The position numbers and the translations under genes are program-made. A DNA stretch of 64,000 bases from Scalindua_A sp046757465. Its GTDB lineage: Bacteria; Planctomycetota; Brocadiia; Brocadiales; Scalinduaceae. The stretch spans positions 1 to 64,000 of the forward strand of contig JBHHYH010000003.1 of NCBI GenBank assembly GCA_046757465.1, written 5' to 3'. This document shows positions 1-7,992 of the stretch, piece by piece. Each line of letters opens with the position of its first letter. Within the stretch, counting starts at the first letter, position 1. The notes below the pieces were generated by a model. The model was not told the DNA's origin. It did no database searches and saw only the letters and a program-made list of their open reading frames with translations.

Positions 1-101
1 GAAAGTCTCCGTAAGTTGGCCGCATAATTTTGTTGATTTTCAGGGGGTCACTACATTTTGAAGATAATTGAAATTTGAAGGTTTGGGACCCTTACCTCTT
101 G

Positions 102-917
102 CTATTCTGGATTATATGCCCAGGTTGGTACGCCAAATATGCTATTTGAATTTATTATTTTTTCAAAACTTCCATCACCATCATTATCAATTATCACATA
201 ATCTACAGGCTTTTTATTATCACTATCAATGCCATATGAGTATATTTTATCATCGACTGACAAAACCTGAATTCGGCCTCCGTCATGTGTTATATACATT
301 CTCAGTCTTGATTCTTTATCCGGTTTTTTTTTATTAACGTTTATTTTTTTGTCAAAAACTAATTTCAACCCGCTTATGTCGGGAACTTTGTATACATTTA
401 ATTCTTTAGTTAGATGATCAATCCATTTTTTTGTGCCGGAGTGGTGGGGTCTTTGTTCGGCGCTTTTTAAAATATAACTTAATGCTTTAGATAATTCATT
501 ATTATTAAAATATGCAATTCCTAAATTATATTGAGTTCCAGGTTCGTTTGGCTCTAATTCCAAGGAATGAACATATGCGGCAATTGCCTCTTTAAACCTT
601 CCTTTTTTTTTATAAGCTAGTCCTAAACTATTATAAAAAATAAAACTTTTATTATTTTTATTATATCTATGAGGTTCAAGTAAGGCTATGACTTCATCCG
701 GATTTTTATTTGGATTTAACTCCTCAGAACGATGCGCTAACGCCTCATAATCAACATTACTAACTTCTTTCTCTTCCGCATTAAGTACGCCCGCTCGTGC
801 CGTTACCTGCCCGACTATGTCATTCAGGCGGGCGGACGGGTAAGAAAAGAGCAATGTTGATAATGTTGTAATAATGATTATTTTCATTTTTTTAGCAGGG
901 ATTGATTTATATTTCAT
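102..917 (-). CDS. TPR-repeat secreted protein
   Basis: This is a 271-residue protein of unknown role. The N-terminus has a hydrophobic export signal around residues 11-28 (MKIIIITTLSTLLFSYPS). Residues about 85-160 hold two or three tetratricopeptide repeats, for example the stretch FIFYNSLGLAYKKKGRF followed by TQYNLGIAYFNNNELSKA. TPRs mediate protein-protein contacts. The C-terminal part has a DNDGDGSFEKI motif that resembles calcium-binding or FG-GAP-like loops. Neither possible start (917, or the internal ATG at 887) has a clear ribosome site. Residues just after the signal are encoded by a GC-rich repeat. An envelope location is likely; function is unknown. Confidence 0.75.
   Translation of the reverse strand: MKYKSIPAKKMKIIIITTLSTLLFSYPSARLNDIVGQVTARAGVLNAEEKEVSNVDYEALAHRSEELNPNKNPDEVIALLEPHRYNKNNKSFIFYNSLGLAYKKKGRFKEAIAAYVHSLELEPNEPGTQYNLGIAYFNNNELSKALSYILKSAEQRPHHSGTKKWIDHLTKELNVYKVPDISGLKLVFDKKINVNKKKPDKESRLRMYITHDGGRIQVLSVDDKIYSYGIDSDNKKPVDYVIIDNDGDGSFEKIINSNSIFGVPTWAYNPE
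786..842. repeat. GC-rich REP-like element inside a coding sequence
   Basis: A GC-rich stretch with runs such as GGCGGGCGGACGGG and CCTGCCCG stands out in an AT-rich gene. Similar stretches lie between genes at 59440-59520, 61050-61090 and 40690-40820. The reading frame of the TPR gene stays open through it, adding roughly 16-19 residues directly behind the signal peptide. Confidence 0.5.
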
Positions 918-1197
918 GATGTGGTCATATTCACACTTTTAATGGTCGGTGTTCCTATTTTACGCATCAAAGATAGTCCTGTTTAACAGTCTCTTTTCCT
1001 AATTATTCTAATCTGCTCTTTATTAAAAATATAAATGTATCAATATTTTCGTTTTTTTATATACTAATTTTATTAATACGTAAATAGAAATATGATAAAT
1101 TTGGAAATATTTTGCACTGCACCCCTTTTATCAAATATCTTTTTGCATATTGTTGAAATTTCATTTAAATTTTTCAGGAATAAGGAGTAAAAGATTT

Positions 1198-2346
1198 ATG
1201 AAATCAAAAAGCAATACACTTAACTGTTTACTGGCAGTTGTGTTTTTATTTATGATTTTAGAGACAGGTTGTTCTACATCAGTGAAAAAACCATTTCTAT
1301 CGCCAATAGAACCAGGAGTTGGTCTGTCAGAAATTTCAGACCCAAGCCAATTTCCTGATTTCAGCGATGATTACGGCAAAGAAACTTTGTTATTCTCGAT
1401 AAATAACAGCATAACATATTTTAAACGAATCAAGTCCTACCCACCTGCCTTTAATTCAATAGGTTTTTCTCCTGAAAAACAAATAGAAACCTTGAAATTT
1501 TTCCGGGAAGGTTACCTTCGATGTAAAAATTCTAAGGATCTGAACGAATTTATCTCTAATAATTTCAGGATATTTCAGACTATTGGGCAAAGATACGAGG
1601 GAGAAGTCCATTTTACCGGCTACGGGACTCCCATTTACGATGGAAGTCTAACGCAAACAGAAACGTTTCGTTATCCGCTTTATAAGAAGCCTGCTGATTT
1701 TAGAAGACCGTATTTTACCCGGCGTGAAATTGAGGAACGTAATCTGCTAAAGGGCAATGAGATCGCCTATCTCAAATCAAAATTGGATGCCTATCTCATC
1801 CATGTTCAGGGCTCTGGCCAACTCAACCTTCCATCTGGTCAGAAGCTTTATGTAGGATATGCTGCAAATTCAGGACATGAATATACAAGTATTGGCCGGC
1901 TATTAGTTATGGATGGCAAGATTCCAGAAGAAGATTTAACCCTTTCTACACTACTTAGTTATTTTGAACAGCATCCCGGTGAGTTGGATTATTATCTCAA
2001 GCAAAACGATCGCTATATCTTTTTCAAACGAGTTAATTATGCAATGCCCTACGGTTCTATAGGCGTGCCTGTCACTTCGATGCGGAGTATAGCAACCGAT
2101 AAAAAAGTCCTGCCGCCAGGCGGGTTGGCCTTTGCCGTTATTGAAGCAAAAAGATCAAGAATCATCAGTTGGTTTCAGAAGAAGGGGCAAGTAGAAAAAT
2201 CATTCTTTGTTTTGGATCAGGATACTGGAAGCGCTATCAAGACGTCCGCCAGAGCCGACGTGTTTTTTGGAATAGGCGATGAAGCTATGCACAAGGCGGG
2301 AAGTCTAAATACTTATGGTAAGCTCTATTATCTTCTAAAACGGTAA
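1198..2346 (+). CDS. mltA: membrane-bound lytic murein transglycosylase A
   Basis: MltA cleaves the MurNAc-GlcNAc bond of peptidoglycan, forming 1,6-anhydro ends, from an outer-membrane lipoprotein anchor. The ATG at 1198 is preceded by AAGGAG at 1182-1187, ten bases upstream, which favours it over an in-frame start at 1150. The resulting 382-residue protein begins with a lipoprotein-like signal ending in LETGC (Cys25). The family core is visible in AYLIHVQGSGQLNLPSGQ. The C-terminal 3D domain has the Asp-rich FVLDQDTGSAIKTSARADVF stretch that carries the catalytic aspartate in the family. It stands alone, with about 230 bases of AT-rich DNA upstream and 350 downstream. Confidence 0.9.
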   Translation: MKSKSNTLNCLLAVVFLFMILETGCSTSVKKPFLSPIEPGVGLSEISDPSQFPDFSDDYGKETLLFSINNSITYFKRIKSYPPAFNSIGFSPEKQIETLKFFREGYLRCKNSKDLNEFISNNFRIFQTIGQRYEGEVHFTGYGTPIYDGSLTQTETFRYPLYKKPADFRRPYFTRREIEERNLLKGNEIAYLKSKLDAYLIHVQGSGQLNLPSGQKLYVGYAANSGHEYTSIGRLLVMDGKIPEEDLTLSTLLSYFEQHPGELDYYLKQNDRYIFFKRVNYAMPYGSIGVPVTSMRSIATDKKVLPPGGLAFAVIEAKRSRIISWFQKKGQVEKSFFVLDQDTGSAIKTSARADVFFGIGDEAMHKAGSLNTYGKLYYLLKR

Positions 2347-2591
2347 AGTAACAAACACACCCATAAAGATAAATATCAAAGATGCGTCCATATATTACCT
2401 GATGGATCGAATCATTTTTCAATAGATTAGGTTTGATCCACCTAAACAAAGGTTAGGCATAATGAGTATAGTGCTTGTCAGACGTTTTTTTTGGCGGGCA
2501 GGTTGGCGGGTCTGTCCATATTCACACCAAGTATACTATTGTTTTAAATCATGAGAAACTTTATTTCATATTTATTATATGACGGCCGGTA

Positions 2592-2652
2592 TATAATTTG
2601 GAGTGTGATGGGATAAGGATAATAAAGCGTAAAAGGCCTTGACGCTTTATTA
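2592..2652 (+). promoter_or_regulatory. putative promoter and leader hairpin for the PilZ gene
   Basis: A TATAAT hexamer lies at 2592-2597 and no clear -35 box is visible. It is followed at 2620-2652 by a perfect 11-bp stem (TAATAAAGCGT with ACGCTTTATTA) around an 11-base loop, inside the roughly 100-base leader of the PilZ gene. It could be a leader structure or an attenuator. The remaining intergenic DNA from 2347 to 2590 holds only a GC-rich fragment near 2490-2516. Confidence 0.3.
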
Positions 2653-2702
2653 CCATAGTGATAATATCTGCATACTTACCCGTAAAAAGTAGGGAGTCTC
2701 CT

Positions 2703-3071
2703 ATGTATAATGGCCCAGAAAAAAGGCAATATAAAAGAATAGAAAAACCTTTTACAGCAAGATTCCGAATTAGATCAGGTAGAGCCCAAGAGAGGGAATC
2801 CGGTGATTGGAATTCAGTTAATTTGATGAACTTAAGCGTAGGAGGTACATTTTTTTATTATAAGAAAGATTTAGGAATTGGCACACTCCTAGATTTAGAA
2901 ATAGATGTGTCTAAATCCACGCCTCCCATAAATTGTGTTGGGAAAACAATCAGTAGCGATAAACTTCAACCAGCTTCTTCGTTTTGTATCGCAATCAGTT
3001 TTATTGTGGTTCTATCGTTTGATTTACACAAACATCAAGCAATACCTTATGCCAAGGAGAAAAGTATTTAA
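2703..3071 (+). CDS. PilZ-domain protein, probably frameshifted near its end
   Basis: PilZ domains bind cyclic di-GMP and pass the signal to motility, pilus or polysaccharide machinery. The ATG at 2703 follows AGGGAG and is preferred over 2658. Visible family features are the basic N-terminal motif KRQYKRIEKPF, standing for the RxxxR signature, and NLSVGGTFFYY, matching the D/NxSxxG loop. The end is odd. After SFDLHKH the frame continues as QAIPYAKEKSI and stops, while the +1 frame gives IKQYLMPRRKVFK, a more typical amphipathic PilZ end. One base change near 3030-3036 could explain this. Neighbouring pilus genes suggest a pilus role, but this is inference. Confidence 0.7.
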   Translation: MYNGPEKRQYKRIEKPFTARFRIRSGRAQERESGDWNSVNLMNLSVGGTFFYYKKDLGIGTLLDLEIDVSKSTPPINCVGKTISSDKLQPASSFCIAISFIVVLSFDLHKHQAIPYAKEKSI

Positions 3072-3079
3072 GATACATT

Positions 3080-3396
3080 CTAATTTGTTACCTCACGCCA
3101 CTGCGTCATTGTGTAACTGCCTTGTACTATGAGATTGCTATCGGACGGAGATTGATAATTTACTGTGAAAGATCCGCCAAGCGAAGCAGCATAGGTTGAG
3201 CTGCATTGATTTGTAACCGGATCGGGAGATACACCTTAGGAGGTGTGGTTCCAGATACCGTACCACTACCAGAAACAACACCTGCCGCCGTAGCATTACC
3301 CCCAATATTTGGACTGTCAGAGGATTGTAAATCTATATTCCCATTGGCAAAGGCGTTTCCTGTAATACTTGGTAAAAAGCTTATTGTTATACTATA
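3080..3396 (-). pseudogene. C-terminal remnant of a PilX-like pilus protein
   Basis: Reading the minus strand gives a coherent Gly/Asn/Thr-rich segment (ITGNAFANGNIDLQSSDS and GGNATAAGVVSGSGTVSG). After one frameshift near 3215-3235 it continues as CSSTYAASLGGSFTVNYQ and ends in GSYTMTQWREVTN before a TAG at 3080-3082. This resembles the repetitive beta-rich tail of the PilX-like protein immediately upstream, which ends in a similar Trp-containing motif (ATSRWEDKKLN). No start codon or hydrophobic N-terminus belongs to it, so I read it as the decayed tail of a lost paralogue. Confidence 0.55.
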
Positions 3397-3407
3397 AATT
3401 ATCTTTA

Positions 3408-4697
3408 CTAATTCAACTTCTTATCTTCCCATCTGGAGGTAGCGTACCGATAGCTGCCATTTGCATAATCTAGCTTGCAGGTATCGTAATAAATATCTAT
3501 ATTTCCACTTAACTGCGCTACATCGTTAGCCACTATTGCTCCATGAATATTAGTGCCATTACCAGAAATTGTGATATCTCCGGAAACTATTATAAGACCA
3601 TACCAGGTTGTGCTACCGCCGAGGTCAAGATCCCCTCTTACCACGAGTGTCCCGTATCCCGTTAAATTATTAATATCTAATCTTAGATCTGATAATTGCG
3701 TGGCATCGCAAAACACAATTTCATAGTTAGAAATACTTCCCACAGTAATATTTTGTGCTGGATCATCAGCATCACCCCAGATTACGGTTGCCGTGGATTC
3801 CAGTGCATCAACTTGTGCCGTCACGTCTATTGCAGGTGTTATTTGTGTTGATGGGCCTGCTTGAGACACAAGATCTATAGCGCCTCCTGTAAGGTCTAAA
3901 TTAGTCGAATAACCTACGCATGGAATAGAACCAGAGGAACAAGCATCGTCACCGGTTATATCTACGTTACCATTTATATCAACATTATTTCCGTAAATGC
4001 CCGCGACAATAGGCGGGCCTGGGATTTTTCTTGTATGAACTTCAACGATACTTGAACTTTTACCATTACTACCGTAAGAGGTAATAATCTCCACAGGTGA
4101 AGCTGTAACAGGATTGACATCGGTTGTAGTAAAATGTTCCAACGTTGTGGAAGTTGATGTTACGTAACCATAATAAATTATATCGTTCGCAGTAGAACCA
4201 CCGTCTGTATACGTCTCATTGGGCAGCAAATCGGATTCTCTTTTATGCCTGATCTTAACCCAATAAGAGATATCTGTCTGTATGGTATTTGTTTCTGTGG
4301 CAGTATTTGTGTGAGAGCTGGTTGTAGGAATATAATTTGTATAGGTACCGACATAATCTGGATCATATGATGTCTGCCACGAGTTTGATGTCAAGATGTA
4401 AGAAGACCACGTTGGGTCAGGGTTAGCAGTGGGATCCCCTGCATAATTAGGGTCAGATGACGACCCTCTAAGCCGTAACCTCGCTTCTTCGATGCCTGCT
4501 TGTGCTGCATAGGATGCCTGAACACTTGCCTTGTAATTTCTGCTTATTATAAGCTCAGTGCTGGTAGTGACAACACTCACTGTCCCCAATAACGCTAAAA
4601 TAGCCACTAACGAGATAGCGCCAATAAGAACTATGCCCTTTTCATTCTCAGCCTTTGCTATTATACTTGATTTATTTAATCTAAGTTTTGAAATCAT
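3408..4697 (-). CDS. PilX-like type IV pilus minor protein
   Basis: The 429-residue protein has the N-terminal plan of PilX-type pilus assembly proteins. A short charged leader precedes one hydrophobic helix at about residues 20-42 (GIVLIGAISLVAILALLGTV). After it comes SVQASYAAQAGIEEARLRL, the usual 'AAQAGIEEA' segment of such proteins. The remainder is Ser/Thr/Asn-rich, with repeated short beta-like units such as NVDINGNVDITGD, typical of planctomycete and deltaproteobacterial versions. It is probably exported as a pilus tip or surface component. AAGGAG lies just upstream of the ATG. It stands alone, about 48 kb from the pilMNOQ-like genes, and has a broken paralogue behind it. Confidence 0.7.
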   Translation of the reverse strand: MISKLRLNKSSIIAKAENEKGIVLIGAISLVAILALLGTVSVVTTSTELIISRNYKASVQASYAAQAGIEEARLRLRGSSSDPNYAGDPTANPDPTWSSYILTSNSWQTSYDPDYVGTYTNYIPTTSSHTNTATETNTIQTDISYWVKIRHKRESDLLPNETYTDGGSTANDIIYYGYVTSTSTTLEHFTTTDVNPVTASPVEIITSYGSNGKSSSIVEVHTRKIPGPPIVAGIYGNNVDINGNVDITGDDACSSGSIPCVGYSTNLDLTGGAIDLVSQAGPSTQITPAIDVTAQVDALESTATVIWGDADDPAQNITVGSISNYEIVFCDATQLSDLRLDINNLTGYGTLVVRGDLDLGGSTTWYGLIIVSGDITISGNGTNIHGAIVANDVAQLSGNIDIYYDTCKLDYANGSYRYATSRWEDKKLN

Positions 4698-5234
4698 ATT
4701 TACTGCTCCTTATTAATCAGCCGTTCGTCTGTGTGGGTTCAATTGGCGCAAATCATGTACCCATTGTATGTTGGATAAAAGGATGGCCATTGATTTGCAT
4801 CTGATGAAACTGCTTAAAAGCGTTAGATTTCAAAGGCATACGTGACGAAGCCTCCAATATTCAGACAAATTTTACAGTCAATTAAATATCAATCTGTCTT
4901 GAAAAAACTGTAACAATCTGTGTCGATTGAGATGGAATTGTATCGAAACGATACATTTGGAAAAGCGGCATGACAGCCAAGATTGATTGGCTTAAACCTG
5001 AAGAAAAACCTTACTTGTGTAATCAAGTAAGCTGAATCACTTTGGAGGTAAATTAAGATGTGATAAAGGAGGATTTTTAACTATGTTTTTTGTAATATTG
5101 TAATTACACAATACCAAGTGGCTTTCTATCAGATTTTATGGCCACCCCTAATTCTCCTCTTTACGAAGGAGGGGATAAAGGGGAGGTTTGCTACTTGATT
5201 TTGCGTAAATTCATCAGTCATTATAAATGTGTGC
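4698..5234. other. gene-free stretch with an operator-like palindrome and a gene-start remnant
   Basis: A perfect palindrome, TGTATCG-AAA-CGATACA, lies at 4939-4955. A small hairpin, CTTACTTG with CAAGTAAG, lies near 5009-5030. Downstream on the plus strand a strong AAAGGAGG site precedes an ATG followed by only six codons, as if the start of a gene were kept and the rest deleted. A C/G-rich palindromic repeat follows at about 5150-5190, of the same kind as those at 57100, 60940 and 63600. No intact gene is visible. Confidence 0.4.
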
Positions 5235-5525
5235 TTAAGTTTTGCAATATGAAAGCCTATGCGTTTTCTTCAGGTTCCTGTAGTTTGATGAATAGTTTGG
5301 AGTCTTTGTATTGCTCGAGATGGCCCTTGCCGCAAGCAGCAAAACAATAATGAGTGCAAAGGTTGAGCCGCTAAACATCTTGTTTGTTAAAATATAGTAA
5401 GATAAAAGACCAATGGCCGCCGCCAGATTGGCAATAGTGAAGTAGACATAATTATGTACATTCCTTATCTGTCTCTTAAGATACTTTTTTTCCTTTGGCG
5501 TTAAGTCAGTTTTTGAAAATGTCAT
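5235..5525 (-). CDS. small membrane protein of unknown function
   Basis: This 96-residue reading frame has a charged N-terminus (MTFSKTDLTPKEKKYLKRQI) and two hydrophobic segments, about residues 27-48 (YVYFTIANLAAAIGLLSYYI) and 54-69 (STFALIIVLLLAARAI). It ends in a polar tail. It looks like a two-helix inner-membrane protein. I do not recognise a family. The ribosome site is weak, and a repeat with GCAACC/GGTTGC arms lies immediately upstream at 5535-5575. It is kept because its composition is protein-like and nothing else explains the stretch. Confidence 0.5.
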   Translation of the reverse strand: MTFSKTDLTPKEKKYLKRQIRNVHNYVYFTIANLAAAIGLLSYYILTNKMFSGSTFALIIVLLLAARAISSNTKTPNYSSNYRNLKKTHRLSYCKT

Positions 5526-5600
5526 GTAAGTTATGCAACCTGAAGGCTTCGGCGTGAGCTCAGCCGAACGGTTGCGGCTACTTTTAAGCAGGGTGAATCT

Positions 5601-6191
5601 TTAAATACCTTTTTGATCTATCCACCTTGCTACTTCAGGCGCCTCATATGATTCAAACTTTTGGAGAAGTATATGTGGCTGTTCTTCCACAAATACCATA
5701 GAACGATACACCTTCTTTATGAATCGCTCAGAAACAGCATGGTCAATGAAGTCGATTAACTTGTCGTAATACTGACCTGCATTTAACAAGCCGCATGGCT
5801 TCTGGTGCATCCCCAACTGTGCCCATGTCCAGATTTCGAAGAACTCTTCAATCGTGCCGAGGCCGCCGGGCAAGGCTATGAAGCCGTCTGAAAGTTCAGC
5901 CATCATTGCCTTTCGCTCATGCATAGTGTTAACTTCCCGCAATTCGGTAATACCTGTATGAGCTGCCTCTCTAACAAGAAGCTCTTTCGGGATAACGCCA
6001 ATCACCTCACCACCCTCTTTAAGAACGGCGTCTGCAATCTCACCCATTACGCCGATACTTGCACCGCCGTAAATAAGACCTATGTTCTTGTTGACCATGA
6101 CACGGGCCAGCTCTCTGGCGGCCTGATTATATTCAGGCCGACTACCATAGTTCGATCCACAATACACACACAACCTTTTTATCATAGTCAT
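5601..6191 (-). CDS. LOG-family nucleoside 5'-monophosphate phosphoribohydrolase
   Basis: Members of this Rossmann-fold family (TIGR00730, often mislabelled lysine decarboxylase) hydrolyse cytokinin-type or purine nucleoside monophosphates to free base and ribose 5-phosphate. The 196-residue protein shows the family signature: a basic pair in MHERKAMM near residue 90, and PGGLGTIEEFFE near residue 108, where the Gly-rich loop binds phosphate and the Glu is catalytic. The N-terminal LCVYCGSN is also typical. The ATG at 6191 and another ATG two codons downstream are equally possible. It is followed upstream by a zinc-ribbon gene 18 bases away on the same strand, so the two are probably co-transcribed. 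Exact substrate is unknown. Confidence 0.85.
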   Translation of the reverse strand: MTMIKRLCVYCGSNYGSRPEYNQAARELARVMVNKNIGLIYGGASIGVMGEIADAVLKEGGEVIGVIPKELLVREAAHTGITELREVNTMHERKAMMAELSDGFIALPGGLGTIEEFFEIWTWAQLGMHQKPCGLLNAGQYYDKLIDFIDHAVSERFIKKVYRSMVFVEEQPHILLQKFESYEAPEVARWIDQKGI

Positions 6192-6209
6192 TTAGTATAT
6201 ACCTGGAGG

Positions 6210-6392
6210 TTATACGGCAACCTCCCAATTAACGTCATACATGGCATGGCAACTCGGACATATCAGGATTATTTTGCACTTTTTATCTGCCACTCTTGAA
6301 AATGAAGTATGGAAGCCATCCTCATATCCGCATTCCGGGCAGATATGAAGCTCTTTTTCTATTGAAATTGGCTCTGGTTTTCTATTATCCAT
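6210..6392 (-). CDS. small zinc-ribbon protein
   Basis: This 60-residue protein has two knuckles, CPECGYEDGFH and CPSCHAMYD, about 25 residues apart, the pattern of a four-cysteine zinc ribbon. An AAAGAGA-like site precedes its ATG. It may bind nucleic acid or a protein partner; no family name can be given. It lies directly upstream of the LOG-family gene on the same strand. Confidence 0.65.
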   Translation of the reverse strand: MDNRKPEPISIEKELHICPECGYEDGFHTSFSRVADKKCKIILICPSCHAMYDVNWEVAV

Positions 6393-6555
6393 AACATTTC
6401 TCTTTTTTCATGTAATTAGGTGTCGCCTAAGGCGTCAGTTAATAAAAAATAGTGTACACAGATAAAAAACAAAACTATTATATGTTTAATACCATATACG
6501 TCAAATTAAAAGCGTATTTGAAAATGTCTTTTCATAAATTAGAGAAAGATGTAGT

Positions 6556-7869
6556 TTGTTAAACATGAATGGTCATCAAGCGCAAAAATTCTCACGTTCG
6601 ATGAACCTGTTTGATATTATTTGTCTTGGTATTAACGGGATTGTCGGAGCAGGCATATTCCTACTACCAGGCCAGATCGCTGCGCAAGTGGGTTCGTTTT
6701 CCATATTAATTTTTATCATCTGCGGTTTGCTGTGCTTTGCGATAGCCCTTTGCTTTGCAGAGATGGGGGGAATTTATCAGCAAACAGGGGGCGCATATTT
6801 ATATGCGAGGGATACATTCGGCCCAATGATAGGGTTCATGGTTGGCTGGATGGTATGGCTTTCTGCCATTATCGGCTGGGCAGCTATGGCGAGGGGATTC
6901 CTACTCTATCTTAATTATTTCTCTCCCTCTCTTTCAGAAGGCTGGATTGGAGAGATCATAATAATTATCCTCATAGTAGGCTTGAGTATTCTCAACTTTC
7001 TTGGAGTGAAGATTGGGGCGAGAACCATAAACTTCTTTACAATAAGCAAGCTAGTACCACTTTTTATCTTTATCACACTGGGGTTCTTTTATATTAAAAA
7101 ACCCTCTTTGAGTCCGATCTTTTCTTTTGATATTAGAAATATCGGAGAGGCAATCGTCATTGCCCTATTTGCCTACACCGGCTTTGAACATATGCCTGTA
7201 CCGGCAGGTGAAATGAAGAAGCCCAGAAAAGACATACCCATAGCCTTCTTCTTTGTAATCCTGGGAACTACCTTAATCTACACCTTGATACAGGTAGTGG
7301 CAACCGGCACTTTTCCTGGATTGGCCCAATCAGAAAAACCACTGGCTGATGCAGCTGCAAATTTTCTAGGTCCTGCAGGCGGGATATTAATTGCAACTGG
7401 TGCGCTCCTGGCTATAGCGGGTGTAAATTCCGGCATTGCCTTGACAGGGCCGAGAAACCTTTATGTCCTGTCAGCAGATGGATTCTTGCCGGAGACCTTT
7501 TCAAAAATCCATCCAAAATTCCACACGCCTTATGTGGCCATAGGCATAAACACTATTTTGACGCTGATTTTGTTCCTTACGGGTACGTTTGAATATTTGA
7601 TAATTGCAAGTGTAATGGTGAGCCTTCTGCAATATATACCCACTTGCCTGGCAGTGATTGTCTTAAGGAAAAAAGGATCTGCGGTTTTAAAAAGCTATAC
7701 AATCCCGGGAGGGTACGTTATTCCGTGTCTGGCTCTTTTAACGTGTTTCTGGCTTTTATTCCAGATGAACTTGGTTGTGATTATGGCACTGTTTGTGGGA
7801 ATGATGTTGTCATTACCCATTTACTTTTACAGAAAGGGAAAGATTTCCATTAATCAAGACAGAGGCTAA
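6556..7869 (+). CDS. APC-superfamily amino-acid permease
   Basis: The 437-residue protein is a polytopic inner-membrane transporter with about twelve hydrophobic segments. Helix 1 has the family's unwound glycine motif GINGIVGAGIFLLPG, where substrate backbone groups bind. Further marks are CFAEMGGIYQQTGGAYLYAR and FAYTGFEHMPVPAGEMKKPR. It likely takes up an amino acid or amine by proton coupling; the substrate cannot be read from sequence. Two starts are possible: a TTG at 6556, well spaced behind AGAGAAAGA, and an ATG at 6565. It faces the minus-strand D-aminoacylase gene, which may be chance. Confidence 0.85.
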   Translation: MLNMNGHQAQKFSRSMNLFDIICLGINGIVGAGIFLLPGQIAAQVGSFSILIFIICGLLCFAIALCFAEMGGIYQQTGGAYLYARDTFGPMIGFMVGWMVWLSAIIGWAAMARGFLLYLNYFSPSLSEGWIGEIIIIILIVGLSILNFLGVKIGARTINFFTISKLVPLFIFITLGFFYIKKPSLSPIFSFDIRNIGEAIVIALFAYTGFEHMPVPAGEMKKPRKDIPIAFFFVILGTTLIYTLIQVVATGTFPGLAQSEKPLADAAANFLGPAGGILIATGALLAIAGVNSGIALTGPRNLYVLSADGFLPETFSKIHPKFHTPYVAIGINTILTLILFLTGTFEYLIIASVMVSLLQYIPTCLAVIVLRKKGSAVLKSYTIPGGYVIPCLALLTCFWLLFQMNLVVIMALFVGMMLSLPIYFYRKGKISINQDRG

Positions 7870-7919
7870 TGAGTTGATAAACATTTCATGAGCTCATCAG
7901 ATGATGGAAAATGTCCCCT

Positions 7920-7939
7920 GGGCGTGCGGCTTCACGCCC
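7920..7939. terminator. possible hairpin between convergent genes
   Basis: A 7-bp GC-rich stem, GGGCGTG with CACGCCC, encloses a six-base loop between the permease and the convergent deacylase gene. There is no T-run on either side, so it may be a repeat relic rather than a terminator. Confidence 0.25.
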
Positions 7940-7992
7940 GAACAGAATGTTTGGTACGGGCGGATATAAATCGCTCAATTTATGGGTATTAC

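Noticed and set aside
4740..4900. Possible cyclic di-GMP riboswitch upstream of the PilX-like gene
   Set aside because: A GACGAAGCC-like string recalls the GEMM core, but the matching stems and the tetraloop-receptor sequence were not found on either strand.
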